Positions 6,860-12,399 of a stretch of DNA of 12,399 nucleotides are shown here, piece after piece (position 1 is the stretch's first letter; each line of letters begins with the position of its first letter). The position numbers and the translations under genes are program-made. The notes beneath the pieces were generated by a model that did no database searches, was not told the origin of the DNA, and saw only the letters and a list, made by a program, of their open reading frames with translations. Origin of the DNA: Nanoarchaeales archaeon (lineage in GTDB: Archaea; Nanobdellota; Nanobdellia; Woesearchaeales; UBA583); assembly GCA_013215525.1 (NCBI GenBank), contig JABSQY010000049.1:1-12399 (forward strand), in the 5' to 3' direction.

Positions 6860-7417
6860 ATGTACATTAGTTTTTCAACACTTAAAACAAAAAATAATTA
6901 TCCTGCTGACCAAGTAGTATCAGCTTTACAAAAGGAAATTAGAAAAGGAAATTTTGAAAATGCAGTATTTTATACTTTGGAAATGCTAGAATCAGGAGAA
7001 AGGTTTGTTACAAAATTCTGGGAAAGAATGGTTGTAGTTGTAGTGGAAGATATTTCAGATAATGATTGTATTGTACAAATTAAATCTCTTAAAGATACTT
7101 TTTTCGATTTAAAAGATACAAAACCATGGGATAAAGATATGCAAGCAATAAAAGCAGTTAAAATTTTATGTGAAGCTAAAAAAGATAGAATTGTTAGTGA
7201 AATTTATGATTATATGAAAATTCAAAGAAATCAAGGATATAAACTTGACATTCCTGAATATGCTATTGATATGCACACTAAAAAAGGTAAAGAATTAAAC
7301 TTAAATTATTTAGATTTTTTACAAAGGAGTTCTAAAATTGAAAACCAAATAGGAAATAAAGATAAAAAATATTATCATAAATTACTAGAATTAGCTAAAA
7401 AAGGTATTTTTCCTTAA
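6860..7417 (+). CDS. Stand-alone protein resembling the C-terminal region of RarA/MgsA-type AAA ATPases
   Basis: A 185-residue soluble protein. Three stretches match the pattern of the C-terminal helical domains of RarA/MgsA replication-associated ATPases: SALQKEIRKGNFENAVFY (21-38), comparable to their 'ALQKAIRRGDE-A--W' helix; FWERMVVVVVEDIS (53-66), comparable to 'LWRRL--IASEDVG'; and IPEYAIDMHTKKGKELN (131-147), comparable to 'PDYALDMHTRRGR'. The ATPase core (Walker A and B) is absent, and the gene is short and complete with its own promoter, so it is a natural single-domain form rather than a truncation. RarA acts at stalled replication forks; whether this protein partners such an ATPase, DNA or a clamp loader is unknown. 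It is divergent from the methyltransferase and converges with the gene ending at 7448. Confidence 0.6.
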   Translation: MYISFSTLKTKNNYPADQVVSALQKEIRKGNFENAVFYTLEMLESGERFVTKFWERMVVVVVEDISDNDCIVQIKSLKDTFFDLKDTKPWDKDMQAIKAVKILCEAKKDRIVSEIYDYMKIQRNQGYKLDIPEYAIDMHTKKGKELNLNYLDFLQRSSKIENQIGNKDKKYYHKLLELAKKGIFP

Positions 7418-7433
7418 ATTTATTTAATAAATA

Positions 7434-7460
7434 AAAATATATCTAAATTAAATATATTTT
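7434..7460. terminator. Hairpin between convergent genes
   Basis: AAAATATAT (7434-7442) and ATATATTTT (7452-7460) form a perfect 9-bp stem with a 9-nt loop in the 30-bp gap between converging genes. The right arm overlaps the last codons and stop of the minus-strand gene. It probably works as a shared terminator; the function is inferred. Confidence 0.35.
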
Positions 7461-8290
7461 AAAACATCTGCTACAACTGCGAGTTCAGGATTAATTCCTG
7501 CTTTCACTTCATCATATTTAGCTAATTTAAACCTACTCTTTGATAATTCGTTATTTCTAAATACTAATATTTCAGCATTTGGATATTGCTCAGTTAATAG
7601 CTTAGCATTTTTTAAATCTGTTCCATCATTTTTTGTTAAAGTTGGAAGTGTGATTCTTGAATTATCTGTAAAATAATCAAAATTAATTTTTTCTGAAGCA
7701 TTATTAGGATTAGAATGTGTATCTAAAAAATTTTCACCAACAATTACAATATCTGGCTGTTTTTGTGATGCGAATCTTGGATCAATTATATCAATTTCAA
7801 TATCACTTGAATCTATTTTAGGAGTTTTATGTAATAAATGATTTTTCCAAAAATATTTAATACATTCTCTAACATTACTTACTCCTTCAACTGCCCTTAA
7901 CCTATTTGATTCTTCTTTTCCCAATCTCCACTTTGAAGCATCATAAAATGGACAATTATTTTGAATCCAACTTTCCATTTCATTTGAAAAAGCTACATAT
8001 TCTCTTAGTCTTGGAACTTGATTTAAATCCCAACCTTCTAAAATTCTCATAGGTTCAGTTAAAGTTTTTTCAGTTCCAAAATAATCATACCCTTGTTTTT
8101 TAAGTCTACTTTCTAATTTATCTTGTTTATATATTTCGATGATAGGTACTCTCCCAAACTCAGAAATAATTTCTTGATTTTCGGTGTATAATGTATTGTC
8201 TTGTGCTTTTACTTTTAGTTGTAAAAAGTTATAATACATTGGAATACTTAGACAATCATCACCTTTATTTAAATACCAAACATTAGGCAT
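7448..8290 (-). CDS. Unidentified protein, 3' part of a disrupted gene
   Basis: A 280-residue ORF beginning at an ATG (8290-8288). No family is recognised. It is a mixed alpha/beta sequence with many charged and aromatic residues, no signal peptide and no membrane helix. Readable landmarks are RILEGWDLNQVPRLREY (82-98), DIEIDIIDPRFASQKQPDIVI (163-183, described as strands around DPRF) and a C-terminal helix ending LAVVADVLKYI. The ATG is probably not the original start: the same frame continues upstream with protein-like sequence TIVDAICPEDDADLELQ back to a TAA at 8342-8344, and a neighbouring frame carries on further upstream. The gene therefore appears to have lost its 5' part to a frameshift. 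An internal restart making a 280-residue protein cannot be excluded. Confidence 0.55.
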   Translation of the reverse strand: MPNVWYLNKGDDCLSIPMYYNFLQLKVKAQDNTLYTENQEIISEFGRVPIIEIYKQDKLESRLKKQGYDYFGTEKTLTEPMRILEGWDLNQVPRLREYVAFSNEMESWIQNNCPFYDASKWRLGKEESNRLRAVEGVSNVRECIKYFWKNHLLHKTPKIDSSDIEIDIIDPRFASQKQPDIVIVGENFLDTHSNPNNASEKINFDYFTDNSRITLPTLTKNDGTDLKNAKLLTEQYPNAEILVFRNNELSKSRFKLAKYDEVKAGINPELAVVADVLKYI

Positions 8291-8330
8291 TTGTAATTCT
8301 AAATCAGCATCATCTTCTGGACAAATTGCA

Positions 8331-8540
8331 TCAACAATTGTTTAATATCCCTAATTTGTTAAATGTTGGAGAAAGAATATCTGTATTCATTCCACCATAT
8401 GTTAAAAATCCTTTTTCACTTTATAAAGATAAATCCTCATTTATTTTTTTATTTTCAAGTGTAATATTTTCCAAACTACTTTCAAACAATCTTACTCCTT
8501 GGACATTACTTTCCTTTTCAGTTGTTTTATATTTGTACAT
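8331..8540 (-). pseudogene. Broken 5' part of the gene ending at 7448 (one stop, one frameshift)
   Basis: From an ATG at 8540-8538 the minus strand reads 39 codons (starting MYKYKTTEKESNVQGVRLFE), meets an in-frame TAA at 8423-8421, then continues in the same frame with SEKGFLTYGGMNTDILSPTF and KLGILN before a TGA at 8333-8331. Around 8331-8344 the protein-like sequence passes into the frame of the 280-residue ORF (TIVDAICPEDDAD...). The total length from 8540 to 7448 is 1093 bases, one more than a multiple of three, consistent with a single-base shift. The simplest reading is one ancestral gene of about 364 codons, now a pseudogene. Assembly error in AT runs is the alternative, although it would have to explain both the stop and the shift. 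Confidence 0.6.
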
Positions 8541-8542
8541 AC

Positions 8543-8786
8543 TTAATTTAAAAATTCATTATTTATTAGTTTTACTTGATGTAACTTAAGTATTGAACTA
8601 GTTTTCTTATATTTTCTCATTTCTTGTGAAACAAAAGTCTTTTTCTTTATTCTATCTAAAAAACCTTCATTTCTCAATTAAATTACAAGTAACAACAGGT
8701 TTCCAAAAAAATTGTCTTTTAGTTTCCCAATTAACACTTATTTTATTATAAGTATCTTCATTAATTTTATTATAATCTTTACTCAT
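8543..8786 (-). pseudogene. Short frameshifted ORF upstream of the disrupted gene
   Basis: From an ATG at 8786-8784 the minus strand reads MSKDYNKINEDTYNKI, then NWETKRQFFWKPVVTCNLIEK, and stops at TGA 8669-8667. A neighbouring frame takes over with GFLDRIKKKTFVSQEMRKYK and SSILKLHQVKLINNEFLN to a TAA at 8545-8543, two bases before the ATG of the next broken ORF. The span is 244 bases, again one more than a multiple of three, so a single-base shift explains it. The N-terminal pattern (YNKI...W...KR...WKPVV) recalls the start of Trm9-type methyltransferases, but no SAM motif follows, so that link is weak. It and the next gene probably formed one operon, or even one gene. Confidence 0.45.
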
Positions 8787-8940
8787 TATAAATATAATGG
8801 TCTTTACTTATTTAAAAATTAAACCTAAACTAATATTAAATTAATTTAATATATATACTTTATAGATGTATATTCTCGAATAAAACTAAAAATACTGAAA
8901 TAACTTTTATAAAAATAAATTAATTTGTAAAATATCTGAT

Positions 8941-9062
8941 TTATATTAGTTTCCTTCTCTAGTAGGAAAGATTATTCAAATGTTTCCTTATTGAGAAGGA
9001 AATAAAACTTATGTTAAAAGAAATATTTAGGTATGTTTTTACTCTGTTAACAGAAACATTTA
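8941..9062. repeat. Hairpin module, copy A
   Basis: Two small hairpins in tandem (TTTCCT 8950-8955 with AGGAAA 8964-8969; TTTCCTT 8983-8989 with AAGGAAA 8996-9002), then about 40 bases, then the palindrome CTGTTAACAG (9044-9053) inside TTAACAGAAACATT. The same series occurs at 10587-10700 in the same orientation and in shortened form at 1500-1562. Copies A and B lie on either side of the AAA ATPase gene. Confidence 0.75.
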
Positions 9063-9078
9063 ATTCAAACTACAAATT

Positions 9079-9124
9079 ATTTTGTTTCAAATGTTGGGTT
9101 TTTTCCCAGTTTTTGAAACAAAAT
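9079..9124. repeat. Long imperfect hairpin in the intergenic region
   Basis: ATTTTGTTTCAAA (9079-9091) pairs perfectly with TTTGAAACAAAAT (9112-9124). Inside, after a 3-nt internal loop on each side, TGGG (9095-9098) pairs with CCCA (9105-9108) around a T6 loop. Seventeen base pairs in an AT-rich intergenic stretch is far more than chance would give. It could be an RNA structure, a protein-binding cruciform or a mobile-element end. It follows copy A of the hairpin module by 17 bases. Confidence 0.65.
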
Positions 9125-9215
9125 GTTTATATGCTAATTTAATCAAGAATTTTTTTAAAACTATAATTTTGACTTAATTGGTACTTTTTAATCTTAAATA
9201 TAATTTTATAATTTT

Positions 9216-9240
9216 ATTTGTGATGTAATACATCACAAAT
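9216..9240. terminator. Perfect 11-bp inverted repeat downstream of the ATPase gene
   Basis: ATTTGTGATGT (9216-9226) and ACATCACAAAT (9230-9240) are separated by 3 bases. The repeat lies 14 bases beyond the stop of the minus-strand ATPase gene and is flanked by A/T runs on both sides, so a terminator is the likely role. The near-symmetric TGTGATGTAATACATCACA core also looks like an operator for a dimeric regulator. Confidence 0.45.
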
Positions 9241-9254
9241 TTTAAAAATAAAAT

Positions 9255-10559
9255 TTATTTATACTCTAATTTATTGAGTTTTCCTAATGACCATTTCCAA
9301 ACTGGCATAATTGTTATTTTTTTACCTTCAATTATTTCTTCACTTTCTTCATCTTGGGTTAAAATGAGACCTTCATCTAAATTGTATTCTTTCATTGCTT
9401 CTAAAAGACCATTAATTTCTCTTTTTTTAGTATCTTCATTTGTTAATGATTTAGTTACTTGAATTACTTTTGATACAATGTCTCTATCCTGAATTATAAA
9501 ATCACATTCGAATTTATCTCTATGATAATATATTTCTAAACCTTGTCTTTTAAGTTCAATAAATACTAAATTTTCTAGTAATCTTCCATAATCTTCATTA
9601 AATTTAAATAAATTTGAAAATCCACTATCTAAAACATATACTTTTTTAGAAGCTAAATTTCTTTTCATTGTTGACTTATTATATTTTTCTAAAAAAAATA
9701 CTAAAAATATGTCTTCTAGATAACTAGGTAATTCATATAAAAAATCTTTACTAATACTAAATCCTTGTGATTTTAATTCATTATGAAATTTATTAATTGA
9801 AAAATCTACTCCTATATTGGAAATTGTTTTTTTAATAAATAAATTTAATACTTTTTGATTTTTTATATTGTATCTTTCAACTATGTCCTTAAAAATCATC
9901 ACATTTAGATATTCTTGATATGTTTTTTGAACAACATTTTCTTCGTAATTTATAATTTCAGGAAATGAACCTACTTTAAGATATTTTTCAAATAAATGTT
10001 TCATTTTGTTTTTTGAAGTTGTATTATATATGTCAATTTCAATATTATTAAATCCTAAATATTCTTTAAATGATAATGGATAGATTTCATATGCAAGACT
10101 TCTTCCTCTTAATGAAGTGGATATTTCTTTACTTAACAATTTTGATGATGATCCAGTTATGAATATGTTTTTAGTGTATGTGTCGTGTAACCTTCTTATG
10201 AATTTTTCCCAATTGTCAACTTCTTGTATTTCATCAAAAAAGAAGTAACATTTGGAAAAATCTAAATTAGGATATAATTCAGAATATGCCTGTATTATTA
10301 AGTCTAAATTTTCTAATTTGTAATCAAATCTATCATCTTCAAAGTTTATGTATAGTATATTTTCTATATTTACATTATGTTTGTTTATTAGTTCAGAAAT
10401 TATTTGGTAACATGAATATGTTTTTCCTACTCTTCTAGAACCAATTAATGAAATTATTTTAGTTGTATTTAATGGAATTTTGTCTAAGTTCCTTTTTTTG
10501 AGTTCAGTTGGTTTTTTCCCGTGGAATGTTTTAATTAATAATTTTAATTCTTCTTTCAT
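9255..10559 (-). CDS. AAA+ ATPase with a DUF4143-type C-terminal domain
   Basis: A 434-residue protein of the large prokaryotic ATP-binding family with a C-terminal DUF4143 domain. The Walker A motif GSRRVGKT is at 40-47, Walker B YFFFDEIQ at 105-112 (D109, E110), the sensor-type strand IFITGSSSKLL at 132-142, the arginine motif RGRS at 151-154, and the VGSFPE motif (196-201) matches the family's GGFPE. The C-terminal part has ENLVFIELKRQG (329-340), ECDFII (351-356) and KVIQVT (364-369), a PD-(D/E)XK-like arrangement that may be a nuclease-type fold without proven activity. Length is typical. Such genes are common in mobile and defence-rich regions, and cellular roles are mostly unknown. The gene is bracketed by hairpin modules A and B and has its own promoter overlapping module B. 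Confidence 0.85.
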   Translation of the reverse strand: MKEELKLLIKTFHGKKPTELKKRNLDKIPLNTTKIISLIGSRRVGKTYSCYQIISELINKHNVNIENILYINFEDDRFDYKLENLDLIIQAYSELYPNLDFSKCYFFFDEIQEVDNWEKFIRRLHDTYTKNIFITGSSSKLLSKEISTSLRGRSLAYEIYPLSFKEYLGFNNIEIDIYNTTSKNKMKHLFEKYLKVGSFPEIINYEENVVQKTYQEYLNVMIFKDIVERYNIKNQKVLNLFIKKTISNIGVDFSINKFHNELKSQGFSISKDFLYELPSYLEDIFLVFFLEKYNKSTMKRNLASKKVYVLDSGFSNLFKFNEDYGRLLENLVFIELKRQGLEIYYHRDKFECDFIIQDRDIVSKVIQVTKSLTNEDTKKREINGLLEAMKEYNLDEGLILTQDEESEEIIEGKKITIMPVWKWSLGKLNKLEYK

Positions 10560-10581
10560 AATTATCTTAATTTAACTACGC

Positions 10582-10590
10582 ATTTAAATC
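10582..10590 (-). promoter_or_regulatory. TATA-like box of the ATPase gene, overlapping hairpin module B
   Basis: On the minus strand GATTTAAAT is centred about 27 bases before the ATG at 10559, so a leaderless transcript is expected. The box overlaps the left arm of the first hairpin of module B, so any protein binding the hairpin could control the ATPase gene. Confidence 0.45.
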
Positions 10591-10700
10591 TTTCCTTTTA
10601 TAGAAGGAAAGATTATCCAAATGTTTCCTTCTATGGAAGGAAATAAAGTTTCTGTTAAACGAAACGTTTTGATACATTTTTACTCTGTTAACAGAAACAT
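10587..10700. repeat. Hairpin module, copy B (best preserved)
   Basis: It has three nested structures. First, AATCTTTCCTT (10587-10597) pairs perfectly with AAGGAAAGATT (10604-10614). Second, TTTCCTTC (10624-10631) pairs with GAAGGAAA (10636-10643). Third, GTTTCTGTTAA (10648-10658) is the exact inverse of TTAACAGAAAC (10688-10698), 29 bases apart, the right arm lying in the palindrome CTGTTAACAG (10685-10694). It immediately precedes copy 2 of the composite repeat. Copies A and C have partly lost these pairings, so B is closest to the original. Confidence 0.75.
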
Positions 10701-10852
10701 TCAGAATAAATCTTACTGTTTCATTTTTTATTTTTTACATATCATATTTACATTTACTTCTTTCAAATCATTAACTACAAGTTTCACACAACTTATTTAA
10801 AGAATCAAATATATTGATTATTTACAGCATTTATATAATGTTTCTATAAAAA

Positions 10853-11020
10853 ATGGTTAAAAAAAAGACAAAATATTCATTTCCTTAGATATTGAGATTA
10901 TCAAAAGACTCAAATCAAGTAGGAAGAAGACGTCTCCTTTAATTAACGAAATTTTATCAAATCATTACCTCAAAGGTATTGTCACTATGAGAGTCGAATC
11001 ATTAAGGTCCTGTCATTCGT
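10853..11020 (+). pseudogene. Frameshifted copy of the RHH-like ORF
   Basis: The ATG is followed by a run of eight A where copy 1 has nine, so the frame stops after 11 codons at TAG (10886-10888). One base over, the frame restores the same protein (DKIFISLDIEIIKRLK, KKTSPLINEILSNHY) and then enters the tRNA-like tail. It is a recent single-base inactivation of a gene otherwise close to copy 1, or a sequencing error in a homopolymer. Confidence 0.6.
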
Positions 11021-11049
11021 GTTTGAGGGTTCGAATCCCTTTCAGGATA
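10980..11049 (+). pseudogene. tRNA-Asp(GTC)-like sequence, second copy
   Basis: Carries the same loop with GTC at 11012-11014, an intact T-arm (GAGGG 11025-11029, TTCGAAT, CCCTT 11037-11041), an acceptor 3' strand TCAGGAT and a discriminator-like A at 11049. The 5' part TGTCACT is preserved from copy 1, but the D region is just as unpaired. The acceptor strand no longer matches copy 1, so the tRNA-like segment is drifting and is not acting as a tRNA. Confidence 0.5.
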
Positions 11050-11123
11050 CTCTTTTTATACAATTCTAAAAACAACATATTTAAATTTGAGAATTTTACT
11101 ATTTTATATTTATAATATGCTTT

Positions 11124-12251
11124 CTAATTAATAATTTCTATTTGAATAATTTTATCATCACCAAATTTCGGAATTCCACGTCCATCTTTATTATTAGTTA
11201 ACATATATAATTTATTGTCATGTTCTACAATATTTCTAAGTCTTCCTAAATTACTAAATAGTTTTTCTTCTGAAATAATTGATGTTCCATTTTTATTTAA
11301 TGTTAATTTTCTAATTTGTGTTCCTCTTAATCCTGCAACATATAAAATATTATTATGAAATGTAATTCCTGATGGTGCTAATGTAGACTCTGAAAAACAT
11401 TTTATTGGATTTTCATATATTTGCGAAATTTCATCACATTCTGTATTTGGCCATCCATAATTTTTACCTTTTTTAATTATATTTATTTCATCATTTTGAT
11501 ATTTTCCGTGTTCAGAAGAATATAGTTGATTTGTTTTTTTATCCCATGTTAAACCTTGTGGATTTCTGTGTCCGTAACTATATGTTGGATTATCTTGAAA
11601 TGGATTATCATTTGGGATTGAACCATCTTTATTTATTCTTAATATTTTTCCAGCTTTTGAGTTTATATCTTGCGCTGAACTTTCTGAGGTTGCATCTCCT
11701 GTTGTGATGTATAATTTTCCATCTGGTCCAAATTTTATTCTTCCTCCATTGTGATATTTTGCATTTGGAATTTTATCAATTATTATTACTTCATTTATTA
11801 GAGTTATATTATTTTGATTTTGTGTGTTTGGAGTTTGATTGTTTTGGTTATAATTTATTAATGTGAATCTTGATACTTGATTCTGGTTTTCTGTTGTGTA
11901 GTATAAATAGATATAATTATTTTTTTTAAAATCTGGGTCCATTGTAAGTCCTAATAGTCCACTTTCCCCAATTTCAGGAATGTCTAAACTTAGAATTGTT
12001 TGAATTTGTTTTGTTTTTGGGTTAAATATTTTTACTTTTCCAGAACGTTCAGTAAATATTAAATTATTATCTGGGAGAAAATCTAGTTCCCATGGCGTGT
12101 TTAAGTTTTTTAATATTATTTGTGTTTTGTAGCCTGTTTGTAAAATTGGTTTTGGGATTGTAAGAGTTATTATAACAATACTTATAATTATTATTAATGA
12201 GATTATTGTAATTGTAGAGAATATTATTATTTTATTTTTATATATTTTCAT
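11124..12251 (-). CDS. Membrane-anchored PQQ-dependent sugar dehydrogenase (glucose/sorbosone dehydrogenase family)
   Basis: The protein is 375 residues from the ATG at 12251; a TTG five codons upstream (12266) gives 380. I prefer the ATG because a TATA-like AATAAATAAAG lies about 26 bases upstream of it. Using 380-residue numbering, 12-36 is a membrane anchor and 45-380 a six-bladed beta-propeller of the soluble aldose sugar dehydrogenase type: NTPWELDFLPDN (56-67), GLLGLTMDPDF (103-113), YHNGGRIKFGPDGKLYIT (171-188, with H172 the likely catalytic base), TGDATS (189-194), YGHRNPQGL (231-239), EHGKYQNDEIN (252-262, Ca/PQQ region) and NYGWP (269-273). Family members oxidise aldose sugars with PQQ as cofactor outside the cytoplasmic membrane. 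Two Cys (278, 290) could form a disulfide. A Thr/Asn/Gln-rich insert (about 139-153) is unusual. The actual substrate and PQQ use are inferred. Confidence 0.85.
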   Translation of the reverse strand: MKIYKNKIIIFSTITIISLIIIISIVIITLTIPKPILQTGYKTQIILKNLNTPWELDFLPDNNLIFTERSGKVKIFNPKTKQIQTILSLDIPEIGESGLLGLTMDPDFKKNNYIYLYYTTENQNQVSRFTLINYNQNNQTPNTQNQNNITLINEVIIIDKIPNAKYHNGGRIKFGPDGKLYITTGDATSESSAQDINSKAGKILRINKDGSIPNDNPFQDNPTYSYGHRNPQGLTWDKKTNQLYSSEHGKYQNDEINIIKKGKNYGWPNTECDEISQIYENPIKCFSESTLAPSGITFHNNILYVAGLRGTQIRKLTLNKNGTSIISEEKLFSNLGRLRNIVEHDNKLYMLTNNKDGRGIPKFGDDKIIQIEIIN

Positions 12252-12351
12252 TATATTATTTTTCAATTTAATCTTTATTTATTTTTTAGTATTAATTATT
12301 AGGTTGTAGTTTTAGAGTTGTAATTTTCACGATTTAATTTACGATTAGTTT

Positions 12352-12390
12352 AAATTAATTAGTTTTACATAATGTGGTTCTAATTAATTT
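12352..12390. repeat. Perfect 11-bp inverted repeat upstream of the dehydrogenase gene
   Basis: AAATTAATTAG (12352-12362) and CTAATTAATTT (12380-12390) are exact inverses 17 bases apart, about 100 bases upstream of the dehydrogenase start. The low complexity of the arms lowers its weight. It could be a binding site or the terminator of a gene beyond the window edge. Confidence 0.35.
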
Positions 12391-12399
12391 GGAATTATT

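Larger units (their letters stand above)
10757..11053 (+). repeat. Composite direct repeat, copy 2
   Basis: Same orientation and order as the copy at 1585-1882: AT-rich leader, TATA box TTTATATA (10830-10837), ORF start at 10853, tRNA-like tail ending ACTCTTTTTAT (the discriminator-like A is at 11049). It is one base shorter between the ATG and the tail because of a deletion in an A run. Differences cluster in the middle of the tRNA-like 5' region and in the acceptor strand (TCAGGAT here against TCCGGAC in copy 1). Confidence 0.85.

Noticed and set aside
8326..8589. Plus-strand 87-codon open frame
   Set aside because: It is antisense to the broken gene, whose translation is more protein-like. 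The plus frame gives a Leu/Ser/Phe-rich product typical of antisense reading and has no promoter.
8787..8940. A further gene in the gap before hairpin module A
   Set aside because: Only short frames with frequent stops and extremely AT-rich sequence are visible. It probably holds just the promoter of the broken ORF starting at 8786.
9274..9462. Plus-strand 62-codon open frame
   Set aside because: It lies wholly antisense to the conserved C-terminal part of the AAA ATPase.
8941..10700. A CRISPR array or IS element
   Set aside because: The repeats are only three, widely spaced, unequal and hairpin-based, with no spacers of regular length and no cas gene or transposase in the window.

Overview
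The window is very AT-rich (I estimate roughly three quarters A+T) and looks archaeal, most likely from a small-genome DPANN-type lineage; that placement is inference. The signs are these. Several genes have a TATA-like box about 25-30 bases before the start codon and almost no leader, so leaderless transcription is likely, and no gene has a convincing Shine-Dalgarno site. The gene set also fits: a Trm9-like tRNA methyltransferase, a huge Asn/Ser/Thr-rich surface protein anchored at both ends, a membrane-anchored PQQ-type sugar dehydrogenase and a DUF4143-type ATPase. No ribosomal or other marker gene is present to prove it.

Layout. 1-1437: tail of one gene directly abutting an AbiEii-like nucleotidyltransferase, which fits the antitoxin/toxin order of AbiE systems. 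1500-2040: a composite repeat unit made of a small hairpin module, a strong TATA box, a short ribbon-helix-helix-like ORF and a tRNA-Asp-like 3' half, followed by a second, cloverleaf-like pseudo-tRNA. 2041-2600: decayed coding DNA. 2602-2796: a small ORF with a palindrome on its start codon. 2932-5919: a 995-residue surface protein with about six copies of an ~85-residue beta-rich repeat. 6022-6705 (minus) and 6860-7417 (plus): a divergent pair, a Trm9-like methyltransferase and a stand-alone domain resembling the C-terminus of RarA/MgsA ATPases. 7448-8786 (minus): an unidentified gene disrupted by a stop and a frameshift, with a second broken ORF upstream. 8941-9240: hairpin module and two strong palindromes. 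9255-10559 (minus): DUF4143-type AAA ATPase. 10587-11053: second full copy of the composite repeat. 11124-12251 (minus): PQQ-dependent sugar dehydrogenase.

The most unusual feature is the repeat family. Two ~300-bp direct copies (about 1585-1882 and 10757-11053) both carry a TATA box, an RHH-like ORF and a tRNA-like tail, and they bracket about 9 kb. A separate hairpin module occurs three times in the same orientation (about 1500, 8950 and 10590) and brackets the ATPase gene. This looks like a mobile or integrated element using tRNA-like sequence, or a tRNA-fragment repeat family, in an accessory region that also holds an AbiE-type gene and decayed genes. No integrase or transposase is visible, so the mechanism is open.
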